42,608 nucleotides of DNA from an uncultured Bacilli bacterium (GCA_934131175.1 CAKOZD010000014.1:1-42608), one strand, 5' to 3'; shown: positions 1 through 7,661, counted from the first letter of the stretch. Notes: generated by a model from the sequence alone, not told the origin. Numbers and translations are program-made.

Positions 1-50
1 TTTAAATCATATAGACACTTAAATTTATAATCGATAAGGTTTACTATAAA

Positions 51-64
51 ATCACCTCCTTTCT
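51..64 (-). promoter_or_regulatory. Very strong Shine-Dalgarno with no ATG after it
   Basis: The minus strand reads AGAAAGGAGGTGAT, a 14-nt perfect complement of the usual 16S rRNA 3' tail. No ATG, GTG or TTG opens a frame at the normal distance. The only open frame with good spacing begins at an ATA codon (45-47, 7 nt after AGGAGG) and stays open to the window edge, encoding roughly 15 residues (after the ATA, VNLIDYKFKCLYDLK). The gene may start at a non-standard codon, or the ATA may be a sequence error or mutation of ATG. The rest of its body lies outside the window. Confidence 0.4.
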
Positions 65-71
65 AGGAGGC

Positions 72-100
72 AATATAACAAACTTTATAAATTAAAACAA
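72..100 (-). promoter_or_regulatory. Promoter reading leftwards out of the window
   Basis: On the minus strand a -35 box TTGTTT (95-100) is separated by exactly 17 nt from a -10 box TATATT (72-77), and a TG dinucleotide one base upstream gives an extended -10. Transcription would start near position 65. An extended Shine-Dalgarno follows immediately, so the 5' leader would be very short. Confidence 0.55.
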
Positions 101-213
101 ATTGCACTTTTAGTATTTTCTATCCATTAATTCATACCAATCTAGTAAATTTTCTTAGTACTTTTAACAATTTAATACTGTAATCTTTTTAAATAAAAAA
201 AGATATAAAAAAA
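101..213. other. AT-rich intergenic stretch
   Basis: This stretch lies between the leftward promoter (72-100) and the terminator behind the lipoprotein gene (214-230). I see no ORF with a ribosome binding site, no RNA gene and no repeat in it. Confidence 0.5.
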
Positions 214-230
214 GAAAGTTTTTAACTTCC
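203..230 (-). terminator. Intrinsic terminator after the mnmA-lipoprotein operon
   Basis: On the minus strand GGAAGTT, a loop of AAA and AACTTTC form a 7-bp stem (214-230, one G-U pair), followed by a run of T (206-213). It begins directly after the lipoprotein stop codon at 231-233. Confidence 0.7.
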
Positions 231-812
231 TTAACAACTATTTTTTTTGCAAGTAGTACTTTCTTCTGACAAACATTTAAATAAACAATTAAATTTATTT
301 TTTGAATATGTTTTTATATCTTTGTCTGTATCAATACCAGTTTCATATTGAACTATTTTTTTCTTTGAAATTGCAATTACACTTGGAACTGATGTATAAT
401 CATCTTCTTTTCCACTAATTTCTTTTAATAAACTTTTTAAATCATCTAACTCATTTGCATATTTTCTAGTATCAATATAGTAGATTTTATCTACCTCTTT
501 TTCTTTTGCAGATTCAAGTAGGCTCTCTACAATTTGTCTATTTTCGTTTTTCTCACTATCTCCAAAATAAACTACAAATAAATCTTTATTATTAATTTTA
601 TCAATCACTTCTTTTGGAGTTGTATAAACTATGGGATTTTCTTTATTTATTTTTACATTAATATAATTTACTTCTCCATTATCTTTTTTATTTAAACTTT
701 CATACTCTTCTTTAAACTTTTCACTATCTGTTAAATTCTTAGTCTTATTACATCCTGTTACTAAAAGTAATAATGTTAAAACAATTACTGTACTTGTTAT
801 GAACTTCTTCAT
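231..812 (-). CDS. Thioredoxin-fold-like lipoprotein without the CXXC site
   Basis: The start is placed at the ATG at 810-812 (MKKFITS), which has an AGGAGGT site at 816-822 overlapping the mnmA stop codon; upstream codons in frame lack a site. The N-terminus is a lipoprotein signal with lipobox VTGC, so the mature protein would be anchored by Cys21 outside the membrane. The following domain resembles a thioredoxin fold: a strand (LFVVYFGD), a helix, a strand (KIYYIDTRK), then VPSVIAI with the usual cis-proline position and a final strand near the C-terminus. Where thioredoxins carry CXXC this protein has GDSEKNENR, so it cannot be a classical disulfide oxidoreductase. The last 18 residues hold four cysteines (CLFKC, then C and a C-terminal C). 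It is co-transcribed with mnmA at a gap of 8 nt. The fold is inferred from pattern only and the function is unknown. Confidence 0.7.
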   Translation of the reverse strand: MKKFITSTVIVLTLLLLVTGCNKTKNLTDSEKFKEEYESLNKKDNGEVNYINVKINKENPIVYTTPKEVIDKINNKDLFVVYFGDSEKNENRQIVESLLESAKEKEVDKIYYIDTRKYANELDDLKSLLKEISGKEDDYTSVPSVIAISKKKIVQYETGIDTDKDIKTYSKNKFNCLFKCLSEESTTCKKNSC

Positions 813-820
813 TATACCTC

Positions 821-1927
821 CTATAAATACCAAAGTTTTTTATCATTTTTTCTTACTTCTTTAATTATTCCTCCACCAAGACATTCTTCTTTATTATAGA
901 AAACACATGCTTGACCTGGCGTAACTGACTTTACACCTTGCTCATATCTTACTAACACATCCCCATTTTCAAGCCATTCTAAGTGTACAGGAACATCTTC
1001 TTGTCTATATCTAAATTTAGCAGTTACATCTTCAAGTTTTTCATCTCCTAAATAATTAATATTATCTACAAGACATGAAGTACTTATTAAATAATCATTA
1101 TCTTCACCTAAACAAATATATAAAACATTCTTTTCTAAATTTTTTCCAACAACAAACATTTTATCTTTTGTTCCACCAATATTTAAACCTTTTCTTTGAC
1201 CTATTGTATAATTCATTAAACCAATATGTTTACCAATTACTTCATTAGTTTCTATATTTATTACATCTCCGGGTTGATTTGGTAAATAGTTCTTTAAGAA
1301 GTTTTTAAAATTTCTTTCCCCAATAAAACAAATTCCTGTTGAATCTTTCTTTTTTGCAGTTATTAGGTCATATTCCTCAGCTATTTTTCTAACATCTTTT
1401 TTTTCCATATCACCTACTGGAAATAAAACATTTTCTAATTGCTCTTTTGATACTTGTGATAAGAAATATGTTTGATCTTTATTACTATCTACACCTCTTA
1501 ATAAATGGCCATTATCCATTCTAGCATAATGACCTGTTGCGATATAATCTGCTCCTAACTTACGAGCTTCTTTAGCAAACATATCAAACTTAATATATTT
1601 ATTACACATAATATCTGGATTTGGAGTACGACCATTTTTTAATTCATCTAAGAAATATGTAAATACATAATCCCAGTACTCTTTTACAAAATCTTTTCTA
1701 TATAAAGGTATACCTAACTTATCACATACTGCCTTAGCATCATCATAATCTGCTTCTTGTGGACACTGACCAGTTGATGTTGTTGGACCATCTAATTCAC
1801 CATCAGCAAGAGAATCCCAGTTTCTCATAAATAAACCTATTACCTCATAGCCTTGTTGTTGTAGAAGAATTGCTGATACACTTGAATCAACTCCTCCACT
1901 CATTCCTACAACTACTTTTTTCTTCAT
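821..1927 (-). CDS. mnmA: tRNA-specific 2-thiouridylase MnmA
   Basis: This enzyme installs the 2-thio group on wobble uridine 34 of tRNA-Lys, -Glu and -Gln, using ATP to activate the base and a cysteine persulfide as sulfur source. The PP-loop motif SGGVDSS is at about residues 9-15. The two catalytic cysteines are visible at Cys108 (MCNKYIKF) and Cys200 (STGICFIGER), and the ATGHYAR motif lies between them. The 368-residue length is normal. The start at 1927 (MKKKVVVG) is chosen because AGAAGGTGA precedes it; an in-frame upstream ATG (1951) would add eight non-conserved residues. It has its own promoter (1973-1981) and heads a two-gene operon with a lipoprotein. The cysteine desulfurase that normally feeds MnmA is not in the window. 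Confidence 0.97.
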   Translation of the reverse strand: MKKKVVVGMSGGVDSSVSAILLQQQGYEVIGLFMRNWDSLADGELDGPTTSTGQCPQEADYDDAKAVCDKLGIPLYRKDFVKEYWDYVFTYFLDELKNGRTPNPDIMCNKYIKFDMFAKEARKLGADYIATGHYARMDNGHLLRGVDSNKDQTYFLSQVSKEQLENVLFPVGDMEKKDVRKIAEEYDLITAKKKDSTGICFIGERNFKNFLKNYLPNQPGDVINIETNEVIGKHIGLMNYTIGQRKGLNIGGTKDKMFVVGKNLEKNVLYICLGEDNDYLISTSCLVDNINYLGDEKLEDVTAKFRYRQEDVPVHLEWLENGDVLVRYEQGVKSVTPGQACVFYNKEECLGGGIIKEVRKNDKKLWYL

Positions 1928-1972
1928 AATTTCACCTTCTTGTACTTGCATTGATATTTATAAATCTTGTAT

Positions 1973-2001
1973 AGTATAACATTTTTATTTAAATTTTTAA
2001 A
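1973..2001 (-). promoter_or_regulatory. Promoter of mnmA (extended -10)
   Basis: The minus strand carries TGTTATACT (1973-1981), an extended -10, with TTTAAA 17 nt upstream of TATACT (1996-2001) as a weak -35. It lies in the gap between the P-type ATPase stop and the mnmA start. Confidence 0.55.
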
Positions 2002-2007
2002 TAATGA

Positions 2008-3870
2008 TTAGTTTATTTTTTTTATTATTAAAAAATTAATTAATAAATTAGTAATAAATATTGTATATAACGCAATATTTACTTGATTTAAAAAGATAGC
2101 AATTATTCCTATTATACTTGATAATACAATGTTTATTAAAATATTTATTTTTTTATATTTACTTACTTTATTACCTATTTCTATAATATCTATTATTTTA
2201 TTTAAATTTTCTCTTTCTAAGATAATATCTGCTGATGATATAGCATTATTTGTTGCACTTCTAGTAGCAACTCCAATTGTTGATTTTTTTATTGCAACTG
2301 CATCATTATCGCCGTCTCCTATCATCATTACTCCTTTGTTATCTTTTAAAAGACTTGCTATATACTTTTCTTTTTCTTCTTTTGAGGCATTAAACAAAGT
2401 GTTTTTAATATCTAATTTAGTGGCTATTTCTTCTGCTTCTTCTTGTTTATCACCTGTTAATAATACTAAATTAAAGTTTTTATTTTTTAATTTTTTAATT
2501 ACTCTAAAACTTTCTTTTCTAGGAGTATCTTTTAATCCAAATAAAGCAATTACTTTATTATTTTTTACTAAATATATTACATCATTTCCTTCACTATTTA
2601 ATTTTTCTTCTTCATCTTTATAAGAATTTATAATATCTAATTTTTTTAATAACCTATTATTGCAAGCATAATAAATATCTCCATTAAATTTAGCTTTTAT
2701 ACCATATCCTTCAAGATCTTCTGTTATAACATCTAAATTTCCTTTAATAAAATTTTCTTCAGCATATTTTTTTATACCTAAAGAGAAATTATTTATACTA
2801 TGTTTTTCTATGCTTACAAGTATTTCTAATATTTCTCTTTCATCTAAATCACAATGTTTATTAATAGAATTAATTGTAGGTATACCTGTTGTAATAGTTC
2901 TTGTTTTATCTAAAACTATTGTATCAATTGAATCTATCTTTTCAAGTATATTGATATTTTTTACAAGTACGCCTCTTTTATTTAACACTTTTCTTGACTT
3001 TAATAATGGGAGATATTCAATAAATGGAAGGAGTATTGGGGATGATAATGATAAGAATATTATTGAAGTAAATGGATTTTCATTTAATATTATTTTTACT
3101 AAGAAAAGAATTATTGTTAATAAGAATGTTACAATTAAATAATCTTTATAACATTTATCATTTCTTATAATATTTTCTTTTTCTTTAAGTTTATCTTGTT
3201 TTATATTTTCAACACGATATTCAAAAATATCTTCTCTATTTATATAACCTCTTTTTACAATATCTCCTTCTCTAATTTCTTGAAGTATATTTATACCAGT
3301 TATTCTTGATGTATCAACTCTAGATGTTTTCTTTATAACTACTCCATCATATAAAACTTCATCCATTGGATAACATACTATAATAGTTCCATTAGTTACT
3401 TTTTCTGGTTCAATTTCTAAATAATTATCATCTATGTTTGCTTTTATATTTTTAGGTAAATTCTTCTTTAATTCATTAATACTTTTTTCTTCTTTAGTAT
3501 CTGTTAAATCTTTTAAATCTTTAGTGAGTAAAGCTATATATATAATAATTGATGTATATTCAAAGCATGGTTTTCCTTTAAAAATATTTATAAAACTATA
3601 TATTAAGTTTATTAAACAAGCTAATGTAATATATTTTTCTAGATAATTTTTCTTTTTAAATAAACTTTTAATAGCATTAATTATTATATCTTTTCCTAAT
3701 ATTAAGAATGGTATTGTTAATATAAAAAGAAATACTCCTATTAAAAAACTATTATTATTTAAACTCAAGTATATTTGTAAAAAAATAATAAATGCATATA
3801 TTAAATATACATATCCAGTAAATCTATTTTTATTTTTATTTGTATTTATATTTTTATCTTCTTTTTTCAT
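2008..3870 (-). CDS. Divergent P-type ATPase, P1B-like, with altered catalytic motifs
   Basis: The protein is 620 residues, shorter than usual metal-pumping ATPases, and has no N-terminal metal-binding domain. Membrane helices are visible near 15-60 and 80-110, a pair around 240-295 and two at the C-terminus, with an actuator domain and a P/N domain between them. The phosphorylation motif is DKTRT (Asp321 to Thr325), not the nearly invariant DKTGT. The actuator motif TGES is replaced by TGIN (191-194), losing the glutamate needed for dephosphorylation. The P1B His-Pro pair is His357-Ser358. The membrane CPC/SPC motif reads SSP. LLTGD, LKDTPR and GDGDND (518-523) are preserved. The family is clear, but the substrate is unknown and pumping activity is doubtful. 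Its promoter is at 3896-3924, and the ribosome site GGTGGTGAG supports the ATG at 3870. Confidence 0.85.
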   Translation of the reverse strand: MKKEDKNINTNKNKNRFTGYVYLIYAFIIFLQIYLSLNNNSFLIGVFLFILTIPFLILGKDIIINAIKSLFKKKNYLEKYITLACLINLIYSFINIFKGKPCFEYTSIIIYIALLTKDLKDLTDTKEEKSINELKKNLPKNIKANIDDNYLEIEPEKVTNGTIIVCYPMDEVLYDGVVIKKTSRVDTSRITGINILQEIREGDIVKRGYINREDIFEYRVENIKQDKLKEKENIIRNDKCYKDYLIVTFLLTIILFLVKIILNENPFTSIIFLSLSSPILLPFIEYLPLLKSRKVLNKRGVLVKNINILEKIDSIDTIVLDKTRTITTGIPTINSINKHCDLDEREILEILVSIEKHSINNFSLGIKKYAEENFIKGNLDVITEDLEGYGIKAKFNGDIYYACNNRLLKKLDIINSYKDEEEKLNSEGNDVIYLVKNNKVIALFGLKDTPRKESFRVIKKLKNKNFNLVLLTGDKQEEAEEIATKLDIKNTLFNASKEEKEKYIASLLKDNKGVMMIGDGDNDAVAIKKSTIGVATRSATNNAISSADIILERENLNKIIDIIEIGNKVSKYKKINILINIVLSSIIGIIAIFLNQVNIALYTIFITNLLINFLIIKKIN

Positions 3871-3895
3871 GTACTCACCACCCTATCATAATTTA

Positions 3896-3924
3896 ATTTT
3901 ATACTTTTTAAGAATAAGTGTAAA
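3896..3924 (-). promoter_or_regulatory. Promoter of the P-type ATPase gene
   Basis: On the minus strand TTTACA (3919-3924) and TAAAAT (3896-3901) are separated by 17 nt, each one mismatch from consensus. The intergenic region 3871-4003 is divergent; I cannot pick a confident promoter for the plus-strand gene at 4004. Confidence 0.5.
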
Positions 3925-4003
3925 GTACTACTTAGACTAATTTCATTATTTATAGTTGTATATTTATTAAGAAATTGAAAATAATAATTTTAGGAGGAAT
4001 AAA

Positions 4004-4432
4004 ATGGATACAAATATTAATGTTTTAGATGAGTTAAATAAAGGTTGTTGTATGGGAGTTGATGCAATTGATATTATTATAAAGAAAGTTGATGAATTTA
4101 AATTTAAAGAATTATTAGAAAATCAAAAGAATGGTTACGAGGAATTATGCAATAAAATAGATGAACTTTATAGAGAATATTCTAGTGATGATATACATGA
4201 GACTAATATGATGGAAAAAGCAATGACTTGGTATGGCATACAAAAAGATACTATTCTTGATGATAGTACCTCTAAACTTGCTGACTTATTAATAAATGGA
4301 ACTAATATGGGAATTATTGAAGGTAGAAAGTTACTTAATAATAAAGCAATGGATAAAAAAGTTAAAAAGATTTGCGAAGAATACATAAAGTTTCAAGAAA
4401 GATATTTAGAAAAACTAAAAGAATTTTTATAA
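4004..4432 (+). CDS. Small all-helical protein (ferritin-like/DUF2383-type fold possible)
   Basis: The protein is 142 residues, highly charged and predicted helical throughout, with no signal peptide or membrane segment. It resembles a conserved clostridial family of about 140 residues of unknown function. Features I associate with that family are an early GxDAID segment, a central MxKAMTWYGIQ stretch and an NMGIIEGRKLLN stretch before a C-terminal helix. The four-helix layout recalls ferritin-like/DUF2383 proteins, but I see no convincing set of metal ligands. The start has a strong TAGGAGGA site. It converges with the ASCH gene with zero bases between the two stop codons, and its likely terminator lies inside that opposing gene (4548-4577). 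Confidence 0.75.
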   Translation: MDTNINVLDELNKGCCMGVDAIDIIIKKVDEFKFKELLENQKNGYEELCNKIDELYREYSSDDIHETNMMEKAMTWYGIQKDTILDDSTSKLADLLINGTNMGIIEGRKLLNNKAMDKKVKKICEEYIKFQERYLEKLKEFL

Positions 4433-4825
4433 TTAATTTTTAGGATAATCAAAGTCCCAAAAAGATAATTTACCATTTACTTTTATTTCATCGATTTTTT
4501 CAATGTTTTTTAATTTAAATGCATATTCTTTCTTAGAAGAATGAATTGCTCCATAGTATACTATGGGGGCTTTTTTTGTTAATTCTTCTTTTAATTTATC
4601 ATCTACTAGAAGACAATCTTCTAAAGTACATTTTCCAAGAATTACACCTGTTTTATATTCTAAGTTTAAATATTTGAATCTTTCCATTGCTTCTTTATCA
4701 ATACTTTTTCCAGCATGAATTAAAAATTCTCCACGATATTTTGTTTTCCAAGTTCTAAATTCATATTCTTTATAACCTTCTATAATTAAAGTTGCGAATG
4801 GTTGCTTTATAGTTAATACTTTCAT
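4433..4825 (-). CDS. ASCH-domain protein
   Basis: The 130-residue protein is essentially one ASCH domain (PUA-like beta-barrel). The opening MKVLTIKQPFATLIIEGYKE, then EFRTWKTKYRGEFLIHAGKS and GVILGKCTLEDC follow the family pattern, ending in a FWDFDYP-type strand. ASCH proteins bind RNA or nucleic acid bases, and some hydrolyse modified nucleosides, so a role in RNA or nucleotide metabolism is likely but not specified. Its ATG overlaps the upstream stop codon as ATGA (4822-4825), which points to translational coupling with the metallopeptidase-like protein. Expression may interfere with that of the convergent gene at 4004-4432. Confidence 0.85.
   Translation of the reverse strand: MKVLTIKQPFATLIIEGYKEYEFRTWKTKYRGEFLIHAGKSIDKEAMERFKYLNLEYKTGVILGKCTLEDCLLVDDKLKEELTKKAPIVYYGAIHSSKKEYAFKLKNIEKIDEIKVNGKLSFWDFDYPKN
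4548..4577 (+). terminator. Candidate intrinsic terminator inside the opposing ASCH gene
   Basis: On the plus strand GCTCCATAG, loop TATA and CTATGGGGGC form a 9-bp stem with one bulged G (4548-4570), directly followed by seven T (4571-4577). It lies about 115 nt past the stop of the gene at 4004-4432. The same bases encode KKAPIVYYGA on the minus strand, so the hairpin could be a coding coincidence, but a GC-rich stem plus T-run is unusual in such AT-rich DNA. Confidence 0.5.
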
Positions 4826-6789
4826 ATAGTTATATTTTCTCCTTTTTTCTTTTTACTTTCTTCTCTCATTCTTTCTAATATTTCTTTACTTTTATCTACT
4901 ATTTCATAATACTTTATTGTTAAATTTGTTGTTTTATTATTTTTTATATCATCTAGTAACTGCATCTTTTTTAATCCACTTAAGTTTTCAAAATATATTT
5001 CAAATAAATCATTCAAATCATTGAAGTTCTTTTCTCCAACAACATCTAATATTTCTTTAATATTTCCATTACTTCTACTTTTTATTATTTCATCTCTAAA
5101 TTCTTTATAGAAGTCTTTTATAATGAAAAATGATGCTTCATAACTAGTATTTCCTTTTACTCTAGAGTTTTTATTTGAATCTAAAATATAAATTCCTTTC
5201 TCATGCATTTTCTCTTCTATTTCTTGAGCTATTACTTCATTAATTATTTCATTAAATAATTCATAACTTCTTTTAGGCTCTTCTTTTGTAATATCTATAT
5301 AGTCTTTTACTTCACCTACTATTTCATCCTCACATATATCCCAACCACATAAATATACTGCTTTATTGTTAATTACACTTTCTAAACTTAATTCATATAA
5401 ATGATTTAGTTCATGAATAATATCATGATCTAATGCTCCATCAAATCCACCAAATGAAATCATAACAAGAGGTGCAGCTTCTAACTTTCCATCTATTTCT
5501 TTTAAGTTTGTCGCAACACACGTTTTTCCAAGAGAAGAGTTATACATTGTTTGGTCCAAACCATCATCTTTATTTAAAAGATTTTTACTATCAACTACTT
5601 GTCTTAGTCTTTTATGAGACACCGTATTTAAATAATATTCTCTCATGAAATTATTTAATAGTTTATTTTTTGTCTTTCTAAATCTTTCTAATCTTTCTTT
5701 AGTTGGCCATTTACTTTTTACTTCTTCATTTTCTAAATAAAGATTATAGTTATTACCTAAATTTATACCTATATTATTAAAATATTTAATTCTATTTTCT
5801 ATAATATTATTTTTAATAAAACTAGATGTTTCTTCATTATTTAAAATCTCTTCCTGGTCTTCATAGAAACTTTCTAAAGTAGACTCACTTTGTATTGTTG
5901 AACCTAAAAGTCTTCTTACTGAATAATTCATTAAATAAGACTTCTTACTATCATTCAAATATTCTATTACTCCTTGCCTATCTTCTTCCTTAATTAAATC
6001 AATATTTTCTTTTAAAAATTCTTTGTAATATTTTTCTCTTAAAGACATTTCTAAATCTTTGTTTTCTTGTACTTCATTAAAATATTCTACGTTTTCTTTT
6101 TCAAAATTCTCATATTCTTTAAGTGTTTCTTTATACTTTTCAACAACTATATCTAATTTTTTTATTTCTTCATTATTAATATCAAAATTTTCTAGTGTAC
6201 ATCTAGGTATAATCTTTCTAATTAAACCACTTGCTTTATTAAAAGACTTTTCATAGTTTTCTTCTATATTTTGTAAATTCGTAGTGTACTGAATATTATT
6301 TTTTAACCAATATGGAATATTTTGATATTTTTCTGGTAATGTTTTTGTCTCAATTATTTTTAAATATTCTTCTTTTGTTAATTCATTTAAATATTTTTTT
6401 ATATCATTATAACTATCTTCTATATATTTTTCTTTTCTACCTTCTTTTCCTAATTTATATAATTCTATAAAATTTTGATAATTATTTATTGGTTGAGATA
6501 TCTTTAAACTATAGTCATACGTATCAAATAAATCTTTACCATCTAAAGATGTTTCATTATACTCTAATACTTTGCTTTCTAGTTCTTTTGATTTTTCTTT
6601 AATTAGTTTAGCAAGTTCTGATTGCTGTTTTTCTGGTGATAAATATCCAATAAATGTCGCATTATTAAATTTTCTTTCTATTTCATCTCTTTTATCTTCT
6701 CCGTAAAAGTCTACAAATACATCTATATATTTACTTATATTTTCTTGTAATGTTCTATATGCATTTAATTTATTTAATATCTCATTCAT
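4822..6789 (-). CDS. Large HExxH metallopeptidase-like protein, unassigned family
   Basis: The protein is 655 residues, highly charged, and has no signal peptide or membrane helix, so it is probably cytoplasmic. Residues 1 to about 400 look helical and coiled, with many Glu and Lys. A zinc-binding HELNH motif is at 459-463, and NEVIAQE at 517-523 offers Glu518 as a third ligand in the gluzincin manner (HExxH...NExxA). The residues before the motif (GGFDGALDHDIIHELNHL) are like those of oligopeptidases, but the rest does not match any family I can name with confidence. It sits between a 103-residue protein, which overlaps its start by 8 nt, and the ASCH gene, which overlaps its stop by 4 nt; the three form one operon. 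Peptidase activity is an inference from motif alone. Confidence 0.6.
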   Translation of the reverse strand: MNEILNKLNAYRTLQENISKYIDVFVDFYGEDKRDEIERKFNNATFIGYLSPEKQQSELAKLIKEKSKELESKVLEYNETSLDGKDLFDTYDYSLKISQPINNYQNFIELYKLGKEGRKEKYIEDSYNDIKKYLNELTKEEYLKIIETKTLPEKYQNIPYWLKNNIQYTTNLQNIEENYEKSFNKASGLIRKIIPRCTLENFDINNEEIKKLDIVVEKYKETLKEYENFEKENVEYFNEVQENKDLEMSLREKYYKEFLKENIDLIKEEDRQGVIEYLNDSKKSYLMNYSVRRLLGSTIQSESTLESFYEDQEEILNNEETSSFIKNNIIENRIKYFNNIGINLGNNYNLYLENEEVKSKWPTKERLERFRKTKNKLLNNFMREYYLNTVSHKRLRQVVDSKNLLNKDDGLDQTMYNSSLGKTCVATNLKEIDGKLEAAPLVMISFGGFDGALDHDIIHELNHLYELSLESVINNKAVYLCGWDICEDEIVGEVKDYIDITKEEPKRSYELFNEIINEVIAQEIEEKMHEKGIYILDSNKNSRVKGNTSYEASFFIIKDFYKEFRDEIIKSRSNGNIKEILDVVGEKNFNDLNDLFEIYFENLSGLKKMQLLDDIKNNKTTNLTIKYYEIVDKSKEILERMREESKKKKGENITI

Positions 6790-7093
6790 ACACTAACTCC
6801 TCAAATAGTCTTATTAGTTGTTTATAGTTTGATGGATAATTTCCTACTCCATGTATTTTATCTTCTTTTTTATCTTTAACTATTCTTATAAAGTATTCTT
6901 CATCATCAACATTCTTTTTCTTTATATCCATATTTTCTAATGTTTTAATAATACTTATCACTTTATATAAAAACACATCTTTTACTTCATATTTTTTATT
7001 ATTTATATAACATATATTTTTATTTGGAATTAGTAAAATATTATATTTTGGAATTATTCCACATCTTATTTCTATTTCTATTAAATCAATCAT
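6782..7093 (-). CDS. Hypothetical protein, first gene of the metallopeptidase-ASCH operon
   Basis: The 103-residue protein has no signal or membrane segment; it shows alternating short strands at the N-terminus (IEIRCGIIPKYNILLIP, NKNICYINNKKYEV) and a helical second half. I do not recognise it. The ATG at 7093 follows an AAGGTGAT site. The gene overlaps the start of the metallopeptidase-like gene by 8 nt, so the two products may work together. A TATAAT at 7111-7116 could be the operon's -10 box, but no good -35 is visible. Confidence 0.6.
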   Translation of the reverse strand: MIDLIEIEIRCGIIPKYNILLIPNKNICYINNKKYEVKDVFLYKVISIIKTLENMDIKKKNVDDEEYFIRIVKDKKEDKIHGVGNYPSNYKQLIRLFEELVYE

Positions 7094-7130
7094 TCTATCA
7101 CCTTGATTTAATTATATATTATTAAAACAT

Positions 7131-7153
7131 TAAAAAAAAGAACTATTTCTTTT
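7131..7153 (-). terminator. Weak terminator after the gene at 7143
   Basis: On the minus strand AAAAAGAA, loop ATAG and TTCTTTTT(TTT) form an A/T-rich 8-bp stem running into T residues. It includes the TAG stop codon. The stem has little GC, so confidence is low. Confidence 0.35.
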
Positions 7154-7661
7154 TCGTTTTGAATTTAGTTCTTTCTTCTAATTTATCCATTACATCATTT
7201 AGATTATAATAATCATCATTTTCATCTTTTATATTTACAGCAAACTCTACTCCATATTTTTCACCTAATTCTTTTAATCTACAAATTTGTTCGTACTGAA
7301 AAACTGATAAGCTTTCTGGTACATATAATGGAAAGAATTTTCCTGATATTGAAAGACATGAATTTACTGTTCCATATTGTTTAGAACCTTCTTCTCCCCA
7401 GAAGACAAACTCATCTTTATAGTCATCAGTAAATTTTTTAAAATCTGGAAACTCTCTTTTATAAATTTCTGTTGCAGCATTTACATGTAAACATAAATCA
7501 GGTCTTGCGATTAACTTGTCTTTTGTTATTACAAGAGCAACTGTTTGGTAATATATATCTCTGCTTTTACTTTCTATTTTCTTAAAATAATCGTCTAAAT
7601 CAAAGCATTCGCTTATAGTATCTAATCTCTTTTTGGTTCTTTCATCTATTAATTCTATCAT
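7143..7661 (-). CDS. Hypothetical cytoplasmic protein
   Basis: The protein is 172 residues with no signal or membrane segment. It has a helical N-terminal part, a central mixed region (VALVITKDKLIARPDLCLHVNAA and FVFWGEEGSKQYGTVNSC) and a lysine-rich C-terminus. I do not recognise a family. It is preceded by TTGGTGAC before the ATG and is separated from the next operon by 49 nt with a weak terminator, so it is probably its own unit. It is divergent from ylmH, 86 nt away. Confidence 0.6.
   Translation of the reverse strand: MIELIDERTKKRLDTISECFDLDDYFKKIESKSRDIYYQTVALVITKDKLIARPDLCLHVNAATEIYKREFPDFKKFTDDYKDEFVFWGEEGSKQYGTVNSCLSISGKFFPLYVPESLSVFQYEQICRLKELGEKYGVEFAVNIKDENDDYYNLNDVMDKLEERTKFKTKKK

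Noticed and set aside
50..66. Match to the 3' tail of 16S rRNA (ATCACCTCCTTTCT) on the plus strand
   Set aside because: The bases upstream are AT-rich and lack the conserved helix 45 sequence that every 16S rRNA has. The match is explained by an extended Shine-Dalgarno on the minus strand.
55..70. Inverted repeat CCTCC/GGAGG that could hide the ribosome site of the leftward gene
   Set aside because: The predicted transcription start (about 65) falls inside the repeat, so the transcript would lack the CCTCC arm.
2129..3646. Long open frames on the plus strand opposite the P-type ATPase
   Set aside because: They are hydrophobic shadow frames of an AT-rich membrane-protein gene, have no ribosome sites and no recognisable domains.
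2008..3870. Naming the P-type ATPase as a copper or zinc exporter (CopA/ZntA)
   Set aside because: There is no CPC motif, no metal-binding domain, and several catalytic motifs are altered, so neither substrate nor activity is supported.
4004..4432. Call as a metal-storing ferritin-like enzyme
   Set aside because: The helices fit, but I cannot point to a consistent set of Glu/His metal ligands, so only the fold is suggested.
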